Positions 1 to 8,152 of a DNA stretch of 64,000 nucleotides are shown here, piece by piece. The first letter of the stretch is position 1. Each line of letters begins with the position of its first letter. Below the pieces are notes generated by a model. The model made no database searches, had not been told where the DNA came from, and saw only the letters and a program-made list of their open reading frames with translations. The position numbers were made by a program, and so were the translations under genes. This DNA comes from a candidate division LCP-89 bacterium B3_LCP (GTDB lineage Bacteria > Electryoneota > B3-LCP). Location of the stretch: contig NJBN01000008.1 of the NCBI GenBank assembly GCA_005223185.1, forward strand, positions 117,993-181,992, given 5' to 3'.

Positions 1-1058
1 TCGTTACCGTTCTCACGGCGCTGGGTGCATTTCGCGTAGAAATAGATACCAATCCCAGTAACTACTATTCAGGCGGATCGCCTGTAGTCTATGCCAATGA
101 CTTAGCCAATGAGAAGTTTGGAGGTTCCACTAACATATCGGTTGTTTTGAAAGGAGATATAAAACAACCAGAATTAATGGACAAAATCCACAACCTTGAA
201 AAAAAATTGGAGGAATTGCCGGAAGTTGGTAATACCGTTTCCATAGCCCGCGTTGTCCGCCAGATGAGCCGAGCACTGAACGATGAAGATGAATCCGGAT
301 ATGATCAGATTCCTCAGAGCCGGAATGCCGTTGCCCAATATTTCGAGCTATATTCCATGAGCGGCGATCCGGATGATTTTGAAAAGTTAGTGGATTTTCC
401 TTACGAACATGCTCAGGTTACCGCCCGCATCAGAGAGGTCAGCACAAAGCAGATTAACCGGGTGGTGGATTACGTTTCAGAATTGACGCAGGATGATGAG
501 AATGTGCAACTGGTCGGTGGTTTTGCCACTATATTGAGGGAACTTGCTGAACTCGTCGTCCGCGGTCAGATCATCTCTCTGATTTCGGCAGTGATAATCG
601 TTGGGCTGCTGATAGCCCTGGTGTTCCGTTCCCCGACTGCTGGTTTGGTATCGGCAATACCGCTGGCTATTTCTATGACTATTCTCTTTGGATTGATGGG
701 CTTCTTCGGAATTGAACTCAACGTAGCCACCGCTCTATTGTCTTCCATTATGATAGGCGTGGGTATTGATTATACCATCCATTTTCTCTGGCGTTACAGA
801 GAGGAGAAAAGATCAGGTTTGAGATCACCGGAAGCTGTTAAAAAAACGCTGACAACAACAGGAAGAGGCATCGTATTTAACGCACTTTCGGTAATCATAG
901 GTTTTTCTGCCTTGCTGGTATCGAATTTCCTGCCGGTGAGGTTTTTCGGCTTTCTAGTGGTGGTATCGATCAGTTCGTGTCTGGTAGGAGCGTTGGTGCT
1001 CATCCCTGCGCTGTGCATAGTGTTCAAACCGAAGTTCTTAGAAGCGAATAATAAATGA
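1..1058 (+). CDS. RND/MMPL-family exporter, C-terminal part (5' truncated by window)
   Basis: The open frame runs in from the window edge, so only the last ~352 residues are present; the ATG at 147 is internal. It reads as a large extracytoplasmic loop (roughly the first 180 residues), then a block of about five hydrophobic segments from nucleotide ~560 to 1030. The segment containing GVGIDYTIHFLWRYREE is the classic RND/MMPL charged transmembrane motif. Members of this hydrophobe/amphiphile efflux-3 family export lipids or hopanoids across the inner membrane using the proton gradient. The next gene is a LolA-like periplasmic protein, a pairing common for lipid-export RND pumps, so lipid or lipoprotein traffic to the outer membrane is the best guess. 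The substrate is not visible. Confidence 0.88.
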   Translation, partial: VTVLTALGAFRVEIDTNPSNYYSGGSPVVYANDLANEKFGGSTNISVVLKGDIKQPELMDKIHNLEKKLEELPEVGNTVSIARVVRQMSRALNDEDESGYDQIPQSRNAVAQYFELYSMSGDPDDFEKLVDFPYEHAQVTARIREVSTKQINRVVDYVSELTQDDENVQLVGGFATILRELAELVVRGQIISLISAVIIVGLLIALVFRSPTAGLVSAIPLAISMTILFGLMGFFGIELNVATALLSSIMIGVGIDYTIHFLWRYREEKRSGLRSPEAVKKTLTTTGRGIVFNALSVIIGFSALLVSNFLPVRFFGFLVVVSISSCLVGALVLIPALCIVFKPKFLEANNK

Positions 1059-1080
1059 TATACGATTGACGTCTTACCGC

Positions 1081-1203
1081 CATAGGATTAAAATCCTATG
1101 CCCGAATTTTACGTAAATTGGTTGAAACCAATGGTAACATCCATAATCTCAACAGTCGCTTCAGCGACTTTACCTGAAATTTGGGCATCCGAATTTATTC
1201 GGG
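1081..1203. repeat. Cluster of four short perfect palindromes
   Basis: Four inverted repeats lie within ~120 bp: 1081-1100 (10-bp arms, no loop), 1117-1132 (7-bp arms), 1154-1169 (7-bp arms) and 1189-1202 (6-bp arms). The spacer between the exporter and the LolA-like gene is otherwise featureless. The arrangement resembles a small non-autonomous palindromic element more than a terminator, because there are no T-tracts. Similar palindromes recur at 50530-50575. Confidence 0.6.
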
Positions 1204-1297
1204 TGGCAAAAGATCATCACTATTGGAAAGTTTTACATAATAAGAGGGGGTGGCTCGCAATCTCGAGACTATCTTATTCAACCTAAATGAGGAAATC

Positions 1298-2098
1298 ATG
1301 AAACGAATCCTATCACTTACGATTACTATACTCGTGCTTTGCACGTCCCATACTTTGATGGCACAGGATAAAATGACAGCGCGAGAAATCGTGGATAATT
1401 CCTACGAAACGACTAAGTTAGCTGGTGCGGAAGCTACTTCAACCATGACCATAATGGATAGTAAGGGCAGGGAGAGGGTGCGCAAGATAGCTATGGTAAC
1501 GAAACTCTTCGATGGCGGCGAAACTGAGAAGAAATTGGTGCGTTTCCTGGCGCCCGCTGATGTGAAGGGAACGGGTCTGTTGACCTTCGATTACGAAGTA
1601 GAAGACGATGACATGTGGTTGTATATGCCCGCGCTACGCAAAACCCGCCGCATCGTGAGCAGTGAAAAAGCGAAAAGTTTCATGGGCAGTGAATTCTCCT
1701 ATGCCGATATGACGCCACCAAATTTGGATGATTTCGGATATAATATCCTTAGCGAAATTGAGGTCAATGGCACTTTATGCTGGGAGATTGAGATCATACC
1801 CAATGATGAAGATATAGCCGATGAAAATGGCTTCTCTAAGAAGATATCCTATATTGGTAAAGAGGATTTCGTCATCAGGAAAGCTGTCTATTACGATTTG
1901 GACGAAACGTTGCTGAAAGAACTGACCGTTCACGAGTTTAGACTGCTTGATCCGGAGAATATGAAATACAGACCCGTCAACATGGAGATGGTGAATATCC
2001 AGAACGACCGCAAATCGTTTTTAGTAGTCAATAATATTCAGTTTAATCCTGATGTGAAGGATGAGTATTTTACGACCAGGTACCTGGAGAGAGAGTAG
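1298..2098 (+). CDS. LolA-like outer-membrane lipoprotein-sorting protein
   Basis: This 266-residue protein has a clear signal peptide (Lys-Arg, then a hydrophobic stretch ending Met-Ala-Gln). I chose the ATG at 1298 because a GAGG ribosome site precedes it and the signal peptide begins there; the frame is open upstream. The mature part matches the LolA/LolB-like fold family found beside RND exporters: an early segment with Thr-Met-Thr-Ile-Met-Asp, a conserved DDDMWLYMPALRKTRRI segment near residues 103-117, and a following Phe-Met-Gly-Ser-(Glu)-Phe-Ser-Tyr-Ala-Asp. It probably works in the periplasm with the MMPL exporter encoded just upstream, carrying a lipidic substrate. The cargo is unknown. 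Confidence 0.82.
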   Translation: MKRILSLTITILVLCTSHTLMAQDKMTAREIVDNSYETTKLAGAEATSTMTIMDSKGRERVRKIAMVTKLFDGGETEKKLVRFLAPADVKGTGLLTFDYEVEDDDMWLYMPALRKTRRIVSSEKAKSFMGSEFSYADMTPPNLDDFGYNILSEIEVNGTLCWEIEIIPNDEDIADENGFSKKISYIGKEDFVIRKAVYYDLDETLLKELTVHEFRLLDPENMKYRPVNMEMVNIQNDRKSFLVVNNIQFNPDVKDEYFTTRYLERE

Positions 2099-2099
2099 C

Positions 2100-2152
2100 G
2101 CGGGGGCTTGCCCCCGCCTGGATGCTTGGGTGCCCCACAGCTCTGCTGTGGG
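2100..2152 (+). terminator. Two consecutive GC-rich hairpins after the LolA-like gene
   Basis: The first hairpin is 2100-2107/2110-2117 (8-bp arms, 2-nt loop), directly after the stop codon at 2096-2098. The second is 2134-2140/2146-2152 (7-bp arms). No long T-run follows, so efficiency is uncertain. They sit between a plus-strand gene and a minus-strand operon. Confidence 0.5.
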
Positions 2153-2269
2153 TATGCTAAGTGACTGGAGATAGTCAGTGTCATTTCGGTAAGCGAAGTT
2201 GATGCGGTGCGTAGCACTCTCTGAAGGAGTCCTTCGGACCTACGGAGAATCCAGTGAAAGGGGATAATT

Positions 2270-2295
2270 GTCATCCCTGCGAACGCAGGGATGAC
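2270..2295. repeat. Inverted repeat with 11-bp arms (dispersed-repeat type)
   Basis: Perfect 11-bp arms at 2270-2280 and 2285-2295 flank a GAAC loop. The surrounding 2155-2320 spacer has no coding potential and resembles the dispersed repeats ('tcat..ctg..gcgaag' style) common in many uncultured genomes. It lies between convergent genes, so it may also act as a bidirectional terminator. Confidence 0.45.
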
Positions 2296-2323
2296 TATTG
2301 ATCCATTCAGGAAGGCAGGCACC

Positions 2324-2848
2324 TCACTTCTTCGTCAATCCCATTATCAAGCCCAGTACTACCGACCACACCGCCGCTAAACCGATCTGGTACTCTTTAG
2401 GCAGGCTGAAAGTAACCGTATGGGCAGGGATCCAGAACCAGATCAGCGTCCACCAGGCTCTGGTTAGTCCAGTAAGATCCCACTTCCAGGATATCAGGTT
2501 ATCTTCCAGCCGGTGAAAGAACATCATCTGCGGCCCGAAAAAAAGATTGGTCAGCACCGATACCGCAAATGCCCACCCTATTCCAGCATTCATGAAAACC
2601 GGCAGCATCTGGTGATCCAGAAGTGCCAGGGTAAATCCCTTCATTCCGGCGAAGCCGTATTTGATGATTATCCCCAAAAGCGCCCAGGCTAATACCTTTC
2701 CCGCCAATTGCGCAAGGTTGCACGGTAAAGCTATCCTCTTCTTCTGTATACAGGATGAAAGCACTTCCCCCAAAGTCCCCAGAACTGCAAATTGCACTGC
2801 CGCCGAAAACAGAGGATTGGCAGATACCCAATTGACATACGATTCCAT
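2324..2848 (-). CDS. Conserved integral membrane protein (Mpv17/PMP22-like?)
   Basis: This 174-residue protein has about four hydrophobic segments. A conserved-looking core, LFFGPQMMFFHRLED (residues ~101-115), is followed by a Trp-rich segment (TLIWFWIPAHTVTF, ~133-146). Gly-Pro before a His/Arg-containing helix and the Trp-rich fourth segment recall the Mpv17/PMP22 family, but I cannot confirm it. Its start codon overlaps the stop of the upstream acyl-CoA synthetase by one base (TAATG), so translation is probably coupled and it is the last gene of the fetAB-like operon. Its function is unknown; a membrane partner for the transporter or for lipid metabolism is possible. Confidence 0.6.
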   Translation of the reverse strand: MESYVNWVSANPLFSAAVQFAVLGTLGEVLSSCIQKKRIALPCNLAQLAGKVLAWALLGIIIKYGFAGMKGFTLALLDHQMLPVFMNAGIGWAFAVSVLTNLFFGPQMMFFHRLEDNLISWKWDLTGLTRAWWTLIWFWIPAHTVTFSLPKEYQIGLAAVWSVVLGLIMGLTKK

Positions 2849-4416
2849 TAAGAATCAACCTCGCCGCAGAAAATATCCCGCAGCCCCTTCTTGTATATCT
2901 TTCCTGATCCGGTTTTAGGTAGTTCCTGCAGGAGTATCACCCGCTTTGGTACCTTAAACGACGACAGGTTGTCTTTACAGAAACGGATCAATTCCTTGCC
3001 CGACGTCTTCGATTCTATCTTCAATACTACGAACGCTCCCACAATCTCGCCCCAGGTTTCGTCAGGGATACCGACCACCGCAGCTTCGATAACGTCCGGA
3101 TGTTCGTAAAGAAGGCTTTCCACTTCGATTGAATAGATGTTCTCACCACCGCTGATAATCATATCCTTTTTGCGATCCACGATGTTAAGGTACCCTTCAG
3201 AATCGATCACGGCCAGATCACCTGTGCGCAGCCAGCCGTCGGAAAATACTTCTTTAGTCTCATCCGGTCTGTTCCAGTAACCGGGCGTTATCGTATCCCC
3301 CTTCACCCAGATTTCGCCAACTTCCCGGTCGTTTCTAACTACCTCTTCTGGATCGTCTTCCCTGACCACCTTAAGATCCACCGTTTTAAAAGGTCTCCCC
3401 GTGCGCGCTCTATAACTTATCTGTTCCTCTTCTGGAAGTGCTTTTAGATGTTCTTTCAGTAAACTCAGGGTCAGATAGGGGCTGGTTTCGGTCATGCCGT
3501 ATGTCTGCACGTATTCGCATCTGAAGGCTTCGATTGTGCGCCGCACCACATCGATAGCGATGGGCGCGCCTCCACTCAGAATCATCCTTAAGGAGGAAAG
3601 GTCAGTTGTGTGAACGTCAGGATTTTTCACCATCAGGTTGAGCATAGTTGGAATCAGGTTACTGATGGTGATTCGCTCATTTTCGATCAACTTCAGGGCG
3701 CTCTCCGCATCGAAGGCGGGAAGCATCACGTGCCTGCCGCCCACAGCCGTTATTGCGAAGGTTGCCCAGGCGTCAGCAAGGTGAAACATGGGCGCGATAT
3801 GTCCCCAGACGTCATCGCTGGAAAGCTGCAGTTCATCTATGGTACCCTGTGCATGACAGCAGATGTTTTTGTGCGTTAATATCACACCTTTGGGTTTGCC
3901 GGTAGTGCCGCTGGTGTAATACAGGTGTGCAATCGCATCGTTCTGAACAGAGGCAGGAAGGAAATCCGCTGCACATTGAAGCGCTTCATTATAGGAAAAC
4001 TGATCACCATCCATGACATCCGGTTTTTCCCCTAGCCACAGTGTGCCTCTTAAGTTGTTTATGCTTTTCAGGATACTCTCGACCTCTGTCTTAAAGCACG
4101 GTGACGCCAGCAGCCAGCGCGATCCGGCATCGTTCAGGATGTAAACCAGCTCCTTTACCGATAGCCGGTAATTGAGCGGATTTAAGATGGTACCCAGTCC
4201 AGCGGCAGTATAATATGCTTCATAGAAATGAACTGAATTTACGTCCAGAATGGATATCCTGTCACCCTGTCCGATCCCCTGTGACCGCAGGAAATTCCCC
4301 AGACTGCTAATCCGGCGGTGAACCTCACCGTAAGTCAGGCGTACTGCCCCGTCAACCACCGCGATGCTATCGGGCGCCCCTTCTAGTGCTTCGGTTAGTG
4401 TATCCCAGATTGTCAT
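2848..4416 (-). CDS. Acyl-CoA synthetase (AMP-forming, medium/long-chain fatty acid type)
   Basis: This 522-residue ANL-superfamily enzyme is full length. The P-loop-like A3 motif YYTSGTTGKPKG lies at ~165-176, TYGMTETSP at ~307-315 and GWLRTGDLA at ~390. DRKKDMIISGGENIYS forms the hinge, and the catalytic lysine is in PKTGSGKIYKK near the C-terminus. These enzymes activate a carboxylic acid to acyl-AMP and then acyl-CoA; the A5 Met-Thr-Glu type is typical of fatty acids. The start overlaps the end of the FetB-like permease gene by four bases (ATGA), so it is translationally coupled to an ABC transporter. The acid used cannot be read from sequence. Confidence 0.9.
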   Translation of the reverse strand: MTIWDTLTEALEGAPDSIAVVDGAVRLTYGEVHRRISSLGNFLRSQGIGQGDRISILDVNSVHFYEAYYTAAGLGTILNPLNYRLSVKELVYILNDAGSRWLLASPCFKTEVESILKSINNLRGTLWLGEKPDVMDGDQFSYNEALQCAADFLPASVQNDAIAHLYYTSGTTGKPKGVILTHKNICCHAQGTIDELQLSSDDVWGHIAPMFHLADAWATFAITAVGGRHVMLPAFDAESALKLIENERITISNLIPTMLNLMVKNPDVHTTDLSSLRMILSGGAPIAIDVVRRTIEAFRCEYVQTYGMTETSPYLTLSLLKEHLKALPEEEQISYRARTGRPFKTVDLKVVREDDPEEVVRNDREVGEIWVKGDTITPGYWNRPDETKEVFSDGWLRTGDLAVIDSEGYLNIVDRKKDMIISGGENIYSIEVESLLYEHPDVIEAAVVGIPDETWGEIVGAFVVLKIESKTSGKELIRFCKDNLSSFKVPKRVILLQELPKTGSGKIYKKGLRDIFCGEVDS

Positions 4417-5207
4417 GGGTTTAGTTTAAACATCCCTCGATCCAAATTTCCATAAGTATCAAAACTACTCTTTAAGGTCATACGAACGGCTAAGAACAGA
4501 GTGATTGCTGTACCCGTAAATATTGCTATCATAATAGCAATCTGGTACTTTATGGCAGTCATGGGATCAGCGCCGCCTAAAATTACTCCAGTCATCATAC
4601 CGGGCAGAGATACCAAACCCACTGTCGCCATGGTCGCAATAAAAGGCGCCAGCGCCGCCTGAAAGGCGTCCTTCATAAAGGGACGGCAGGCTTCCTGTAA
4701 CTTAGCGCCCTGAGCTAAAGCATGTTGAAAAGCTTTGTCATTGTCTCGCAGAGACCGATAAAATCCGCCAATGCCGATAATATCAGCTCGCAGGCAGTTG
4801 CCTAATATCATCCCGGCGATCGGTATGGCATACTGTGCATCCAGCAACTGGGGACGGTGTAGGATCGGCCCCAGGAAGAAGAGAGTGGGGATTGCTGTTC
4901 CGATTAAGATTGAAGCGAACAGAGGATAAATTAACCGCTTCATTTTCAATCGGCAGTGCCGCAGCACCGATACGTCCGCAACAACGACCATTGCTATCAG
5001 CCAGGCGGCGTTCAGCAAGAAGTTGTTGAGATTGAACACTACCTGCAGGTAGAATCCCACGAAGAGAAGCTGCACCGACATGCGAATTACGGCAATGATC
5101 GCCGTGCTTACAATAGGAATGCGGTACCAAAGCAGGATGCTAAGCGGGAAAATCAGCAGGGCGTAACTACCGATTACGCTTAAAATGGGGATATCAATGG
5201 CGTTCAT
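4413..5207 (-). CDS. fetB: FetB-like ABC transporter permease (UPF0014/YbbM family)
   Basis: The 264 residues form about seven hydrophobic helices. Family signatures are the N-terminal pair of helices with RMSVQLLFVGFYLQ, the central AGMILGNCL, and the region LVSLPGMMTGVILGGADPMTAIKYQIAIM near residues ~198-226. E. coli FetAB exports iron and protects against oxidative stress; relatives are annotated as iron or phosphate-stress transporters. It overlaps the ATPase gene by 4 bp at 5204-5207 and the acyl-CoA synthetase by 4 bp at 4413-4416, which places it in the middle of a tight operon. Family membership is clear. Iron export is inferred from homologues. Confidence 0.87.
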   Translation of the reverse strand: MNAIDIPILSVIGSYALLIFPLSILLWYRIPIVSTAIIAVIRMSVQLLFVGFYLQVVFNLNNFLLNAAWLIAMVVVADVSVLRHCRLKMKRLIYPLFASILIGTAIPTLFFLGPILHRPQLLDAQYAIPIAGMILGNCLRADIIGIGGFYRSLRDNDKAFQHALAQGAKLQEACRPFMKDAFQAALAPFIATMATVGLVSLPGMMTGVILGGADPMTAIKYQIAIMIAIFTGTAITLFLAVRMTLKSSFDTYGNLDRGMFKLNP

Positions 5208-5854
5208 GATCGTTCCCCATCTGGTCGATTGAGAGTGACTACCCGGTCTCTGCAGAAGAAGTTCTCCGGATCGTGAGATACCGAGAGAACTGACAAATCC
5301 AGGCGTTCGATAAAGAACTCGTTTACGGCATGCTTGCTGTCCTCATCCAACGCGGATGAGGCTTCGTCCAACAGGTAGATCCTGCGATCCAGTAGATCAG
5401 CAGAAATGATGGCGATCCTCTGTTTTTCTCCACCTGATACTAAACTGACGTCTTGATCCAAAAGGTCGCGGGGAAGCAGCAAACGGTCGAAGAGGTTCGG
5501 TATTCGCGACAGATTGTCGCATTTATCCGCATTGGTACGATAGCTGAACGGCCGCTGCAATATTTCGCTCACCGTGCCGGATCCCAGAAGTGGTTCCTGA
5601 GCTACGTATGCCATGTGCGTGCGCAGTTCCCAAACGGATGATCCTGTCAGTTCTCTACCGCCGATATGTATGCTGCCCCTTTCCGGTACGACGAAACCCA
5701 AAATACTCTTCAGCAGGGTTGACTTACCCGATCCGGAACGCCCTGTCAAGGTGATTTTCTCGCCAGGTTCCAGATGAAGGGCGAAGTCCGATAGGACGAT
5801 CTTACCGTCAAACTGTACGGTCAGGTTATCTATTTGAATTGCAGGAGGCATCAC
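5204..5854 (-). CDS. fetA: FetA-like ABC transporter ATP-binding protein (YbbL family)
   Basis: A 216-residue single-domain ABC ATPase. Walker A is GRSGSGKST at residues 38-46, the Q-loop is AYVAQEPLLGSG, the signature is VSGGEKQR, and Walker B plus the D-loop is IYLLDEASSALDE; the switch histidine lies in VSHDPENF. The short length and lack of a C-terminal extension fit FetA/YbbL. It is the first gene of the minus-strand operon fetA-fetB-acyl-CoA synthetase-membrane protein, with 4-bp overlaps. Upstream lies a strong 10-bp-arm inverted repeat (5872-5905) that could be a regulatory leader or the upstream gene's terminator. Confidence 0.88.
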   Translation of the reverse strand: MMPPAIQIDNLTVQFDGKIVLSDFALHLEPGEKITLTGRSGSGKSTLLKSILGFVVPERGSIHIGGRELTGSSVWELRTHMAYVAQEPLLGSGTVSEILQRPFSYRTNADKCDNLSRIPNLFDRLLLPRDLLDQDVSLVSGGEKQRIAIISADLLDRRIYLLDEASSALDEDSKHAVNEFFIERLDLSVLSVSHDPENFFCRDRVVTLNRPDGERS

Positions 5855-5871
5855 AAAAATGATTTACTGTT

Positions 5872-5905
5872 GCGTCAGGTCCTTAACGAAGTGGAGACCT
5901 GACGC
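5872..5905. promoter_or_regulatory. 10-bp-arm inverted repeat in the fetA leader
   Basis: Perfect arms at 5872-5881 and 5896-5905 with a 14-nt loop lie 17 nt upstream of fetA and 45 nt downstream of the terB-like gene, both on the minus strand. Read on the minus strand, a TTTTT appears ~13 nt after the stem, so it could be a terminator for terB, an attenuator for fetA, or an operator. Confidence 0.5.
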
Positions 5906-5950
5906 TATTATGCCACAGGATTATTCGTAAGTTAATTGTCAACATCAACT

Positions 5951-6403
5951 TCACGAACGGATTTCCTTAAGTACTTTGAGTTTGGCGTTGATCATTTCCT
6001 TATGCGAGAGATTGAGGAGATTGGACAACTTGCGCACTAAATAGTCTTCGTGGGAATCCAGGGTGCCATCAGCGTATATCACCCGCCAGATCTCTTCCAT
6101 TATAAGAAGCTTTTGACCCCTGTCAAATTCCTGATTCAGCTTGTTGGTGAACTGCCAGAGATCCAAACTCTCTTCACGCGTCCCCTGAGCTTCTTCGATC
6201 AACTCGTGAGTTTCAGTCTCACTCAGTGAAAAGCGCTCCTGCAGCGTCCTGACGACATGTGTCCGCTCATCAGGCGTGAATTCATCGTCTGCCTGAGCTA
6301 TTTCTAAGAGCATGACACATAACGAAAGCGTCAGATCAGGTGAATTTACTACAGTGCTCTTTACCTGTGTATCAGCCATTAATTTCTTGATTCTTTGAAG
6401 CAT
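5951..6403 (-). CDS. TerB-family (tellurite-resistance-like) acidic helical protein
   Basis: This 150-residue protein is predicted all-helical and soluble. It has two TerB-type repeats rich in acidic residues: IAQADDEFTPDERTHVVRTL (~34-53) and VIYADGTLDSHEDYLVRKL (~109-127). The Ala-Asp-Gly/Asp-x-x-x-x-x-x-Glu pattern is the metal-binding signature of the TerB fold. TerB domains bind divalent metals and act in stress or membrane-associated complexes; many stand-alone relatives have no known function. No other ter genes lie nearby, so a role in tellurite resistance should not be assumed. The gene appears monocistronic. Confidence 0.75.
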   Translation of the reverse strand: MLQRIKKLMADTQVKSTVVNSPDLTLSLCVMLLEIAQADDEFTPDERTHVVRTLQERFSLSETETHELIEEAQGTREESLDLWQFTNKLNQEFDRGQKLLIMEEIWRVIYADGTLDSHEDYLVRKLSNLLNLSHKEMINAKLKVLKEIRS

Positions 6404-6514
6404 ATATTTTATTTCCTGGAATTATATCTGGTTGCATTAGTAATGTGTCTTGTCGGGGTCAAGGGCACCATAGGCGCAGGCAATCCCGACTATGGGATAT
6501 CGATTAGGACAAGC

Positions 6515-8152
6515 TCAATCCACTAACCTCGTTTCAGGCGTCTCCTCTTCCTTTTCCGGTAATTTGAAATGCTCTGGTTGAGATTCGATCACCCGATCCA
6601 GCCAGCCATCTGGATAACCGACCTGATGTGTACGACCCTCTTCATCCCTGACGTATCCGTCATTGTACTTGCAGATCAAGAATTCGCCCAATTCACGCCA
6701 TTTGTCCACTACCTCGACGCCCCGCATTACAGAGTACTGGGTAAGTTCGGATATTGCAACTTTAGGATCTTTATCATACAGCTTCTGAATCGAATTTTCA
6801 AATGTCGTTTGCCCTGAGATCATATCATTTTCGAGTTCAAATTGCACGGCTTGTATGTCCTCTATCATGTAAGAGTACTTAAGGTTGGCGAAGTTAGCCA
6901 CAAAGTTGAATGCCCACCAGGCTGAATCCCAGGAAAACTGTCTGATTGAACCTGTCGAATACGGTTCAGGGACTTCATCTATACAGCAGTACAAGGGCAC
7001 GTAACAGGTTGTGTAGGTGTCATCTACGCCGTACCAGAGCACGCCTCCGATGGGGTCAGGCAGCCAGGAACGCGATTGCGATACAATCGAATATCCCGTC
7101 TGCTGCGTGGAAACGGGGCGTTCCCAGGCGTATTCAACGCTATCGATTTCCCAGTTTAAAGGCCGCCAGCGGTAAGGCGAACCGTACTGTCCCGCATCCA
7201 GTCCGTCTGTCATATCGAAATCAGTCCCTTCGAAGTGATCCCGCATGATGGAGAAAACATCGGACAGAGACAGCTTTTCATCCGGCTTGACCCAGAGGGG
7301 ATAGGGTTCTGATCCTTCTACTGATCTATGGTAATCCGGCGATAGATTCAAAGAAGGCGCCGCACGGCGAAGGATACTCCATACCCGCGTATCACCCCAC
7401 TTCCTGTTACTGGGAGTGGAAGGGCAGTAGCTTTCAGCAAAGTTGAACGGTTCGCCGGAGTTGGGATCATAATACCCTCTCTCAACGGCAAAGGAGATAA
7501 TGTTTTCGGAATAGAGGCAATTTTCAGGATCATTTAGTGGGAAAGTGCCGATTCTGGCTTTATTGGCATGACAGGAAACGTACCCATCGGGTACTTTGAC
7601 GGCAACCCATATCGCTCCATCGCCACCCGGTCCCGGACCGATAATCTCCAGTAACCACGCTTCTTGGGTATCGGCAATAGAGATGGATTCGCCGGTAGAT
7701 CCGTAACCGTAGGTGTCCACCAGTTCGGTTATCAATTCTATGGCTTGACGAGCGGTTTTGGTTCGCTGCAATGCTAATTGCATCAGATCCCAGTAGCGCA
7801 TTGTGCCGTCAGGATTATGAAGTTCAGCGCGTCCATCGAAAGTAGATTCTCCCATCGCCAGCTGGTGTTCGTTCATCAAGCGAATGACTGAGTATGTATG
7901 CGGTATCTGGGCGATTTTCCCCCGGAAGTTTCCACCCCAATCTCTTATTTCCAGTGAATCACATGGTTCATGGTCTGCTGCGGGCGTGTGTCTGAGTATA
8001 GGGTGGAACACGCCATCGCAGGTGTAGGTGATCATCACCGAACCATCTTCGGAGGCTCCTTTAGTTACTATGAAATTTGTACAGGCTGGGATGGACGTTA
8101 CTAATGAAAACCATAACGATGTGATGCCGATATAAGTTGCTATCAATCTCAT
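6515..8152 (-). CDS. Exported C69-family dipeptidase
   Basis: This is a 545-residue protein. The start at 8152 is preferred over the longer frame because it gives a signal peptide and a 4-bp ATGA overlap with the upstream gene. Directly after the hydrophobic segment comes ACTNFIVTKGASEDGS; Cys24 would be the N-terminal nucleophile exposed by cleavage, as in family C69 (PepD-like) cysteine dipeptidases. Family blocks follow: the ESTFDGRAEL and GYGSTGESISIADTQEAWLLEIIGPG-type regions, and the C-terminal QTTFENSIQKLYDKDPKVA segment. It likely cleaves dipeptides in the periplasm. It is co-transcribed with the aldo/keto reductase-fold gene. Confidence 0.87.
   Translation of the reverse strand: MRLIATYIGITSLWFSLVTSIPACTNFIVTKGASEDGSVMITYTCDGVFHPILRHTPAADHEPCDSLEIRDWGGNFRGKIAQIPHTYSVIRLMNEHQLAMGESTFDGRAELHNPDGTMRYWDLMQLALQRTKTARQAIELITELVDTYGYGSTGESISIADTQEAWLLEIIGPGPGGDGAIWVAVKVPDGYVSCHANKARIGTFPLNDPENCLYSENIISFAVERGYYDPNSGEPFNFAESYCPSTPSNRKWGDTRVWSILRRAAPSLNLSPDYHRSVEGSEPYPLWVKPDEKLSLSDVFSIMRDHFEGTDFDMTDGLDAGQYGSPYRWRPLNWEIDSVEYAWERPVSTQQTGYSIVSQSRSWLPDPIGGVLWYGVDDTYTTCYVPLYCCIDEVPEPYSTGSIRQFSWDSAWWAFNFVANFANLKYSYMIEDIQAVQFELENDMISGQTTFENSIQKLYDKDPKVAISELTQYSVMRGVEVVDKWRELGEFLICKYNDGYVRDEEGRTHQVGYPDGWLDRVIESQPEHFKLPEKEEETPETRLVD

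Noticed and set aside
1098..1286. Small plus-strand ORF over the palindrome cluster
   Set aside because: Its codons are the palindromes themselves; there is no ribosome site and no homologous look.
5951..6403. Tellurite resistance operon
   Set aside because: Only a TerB-like fold is present, with no terC, terD or terZ neighbours.
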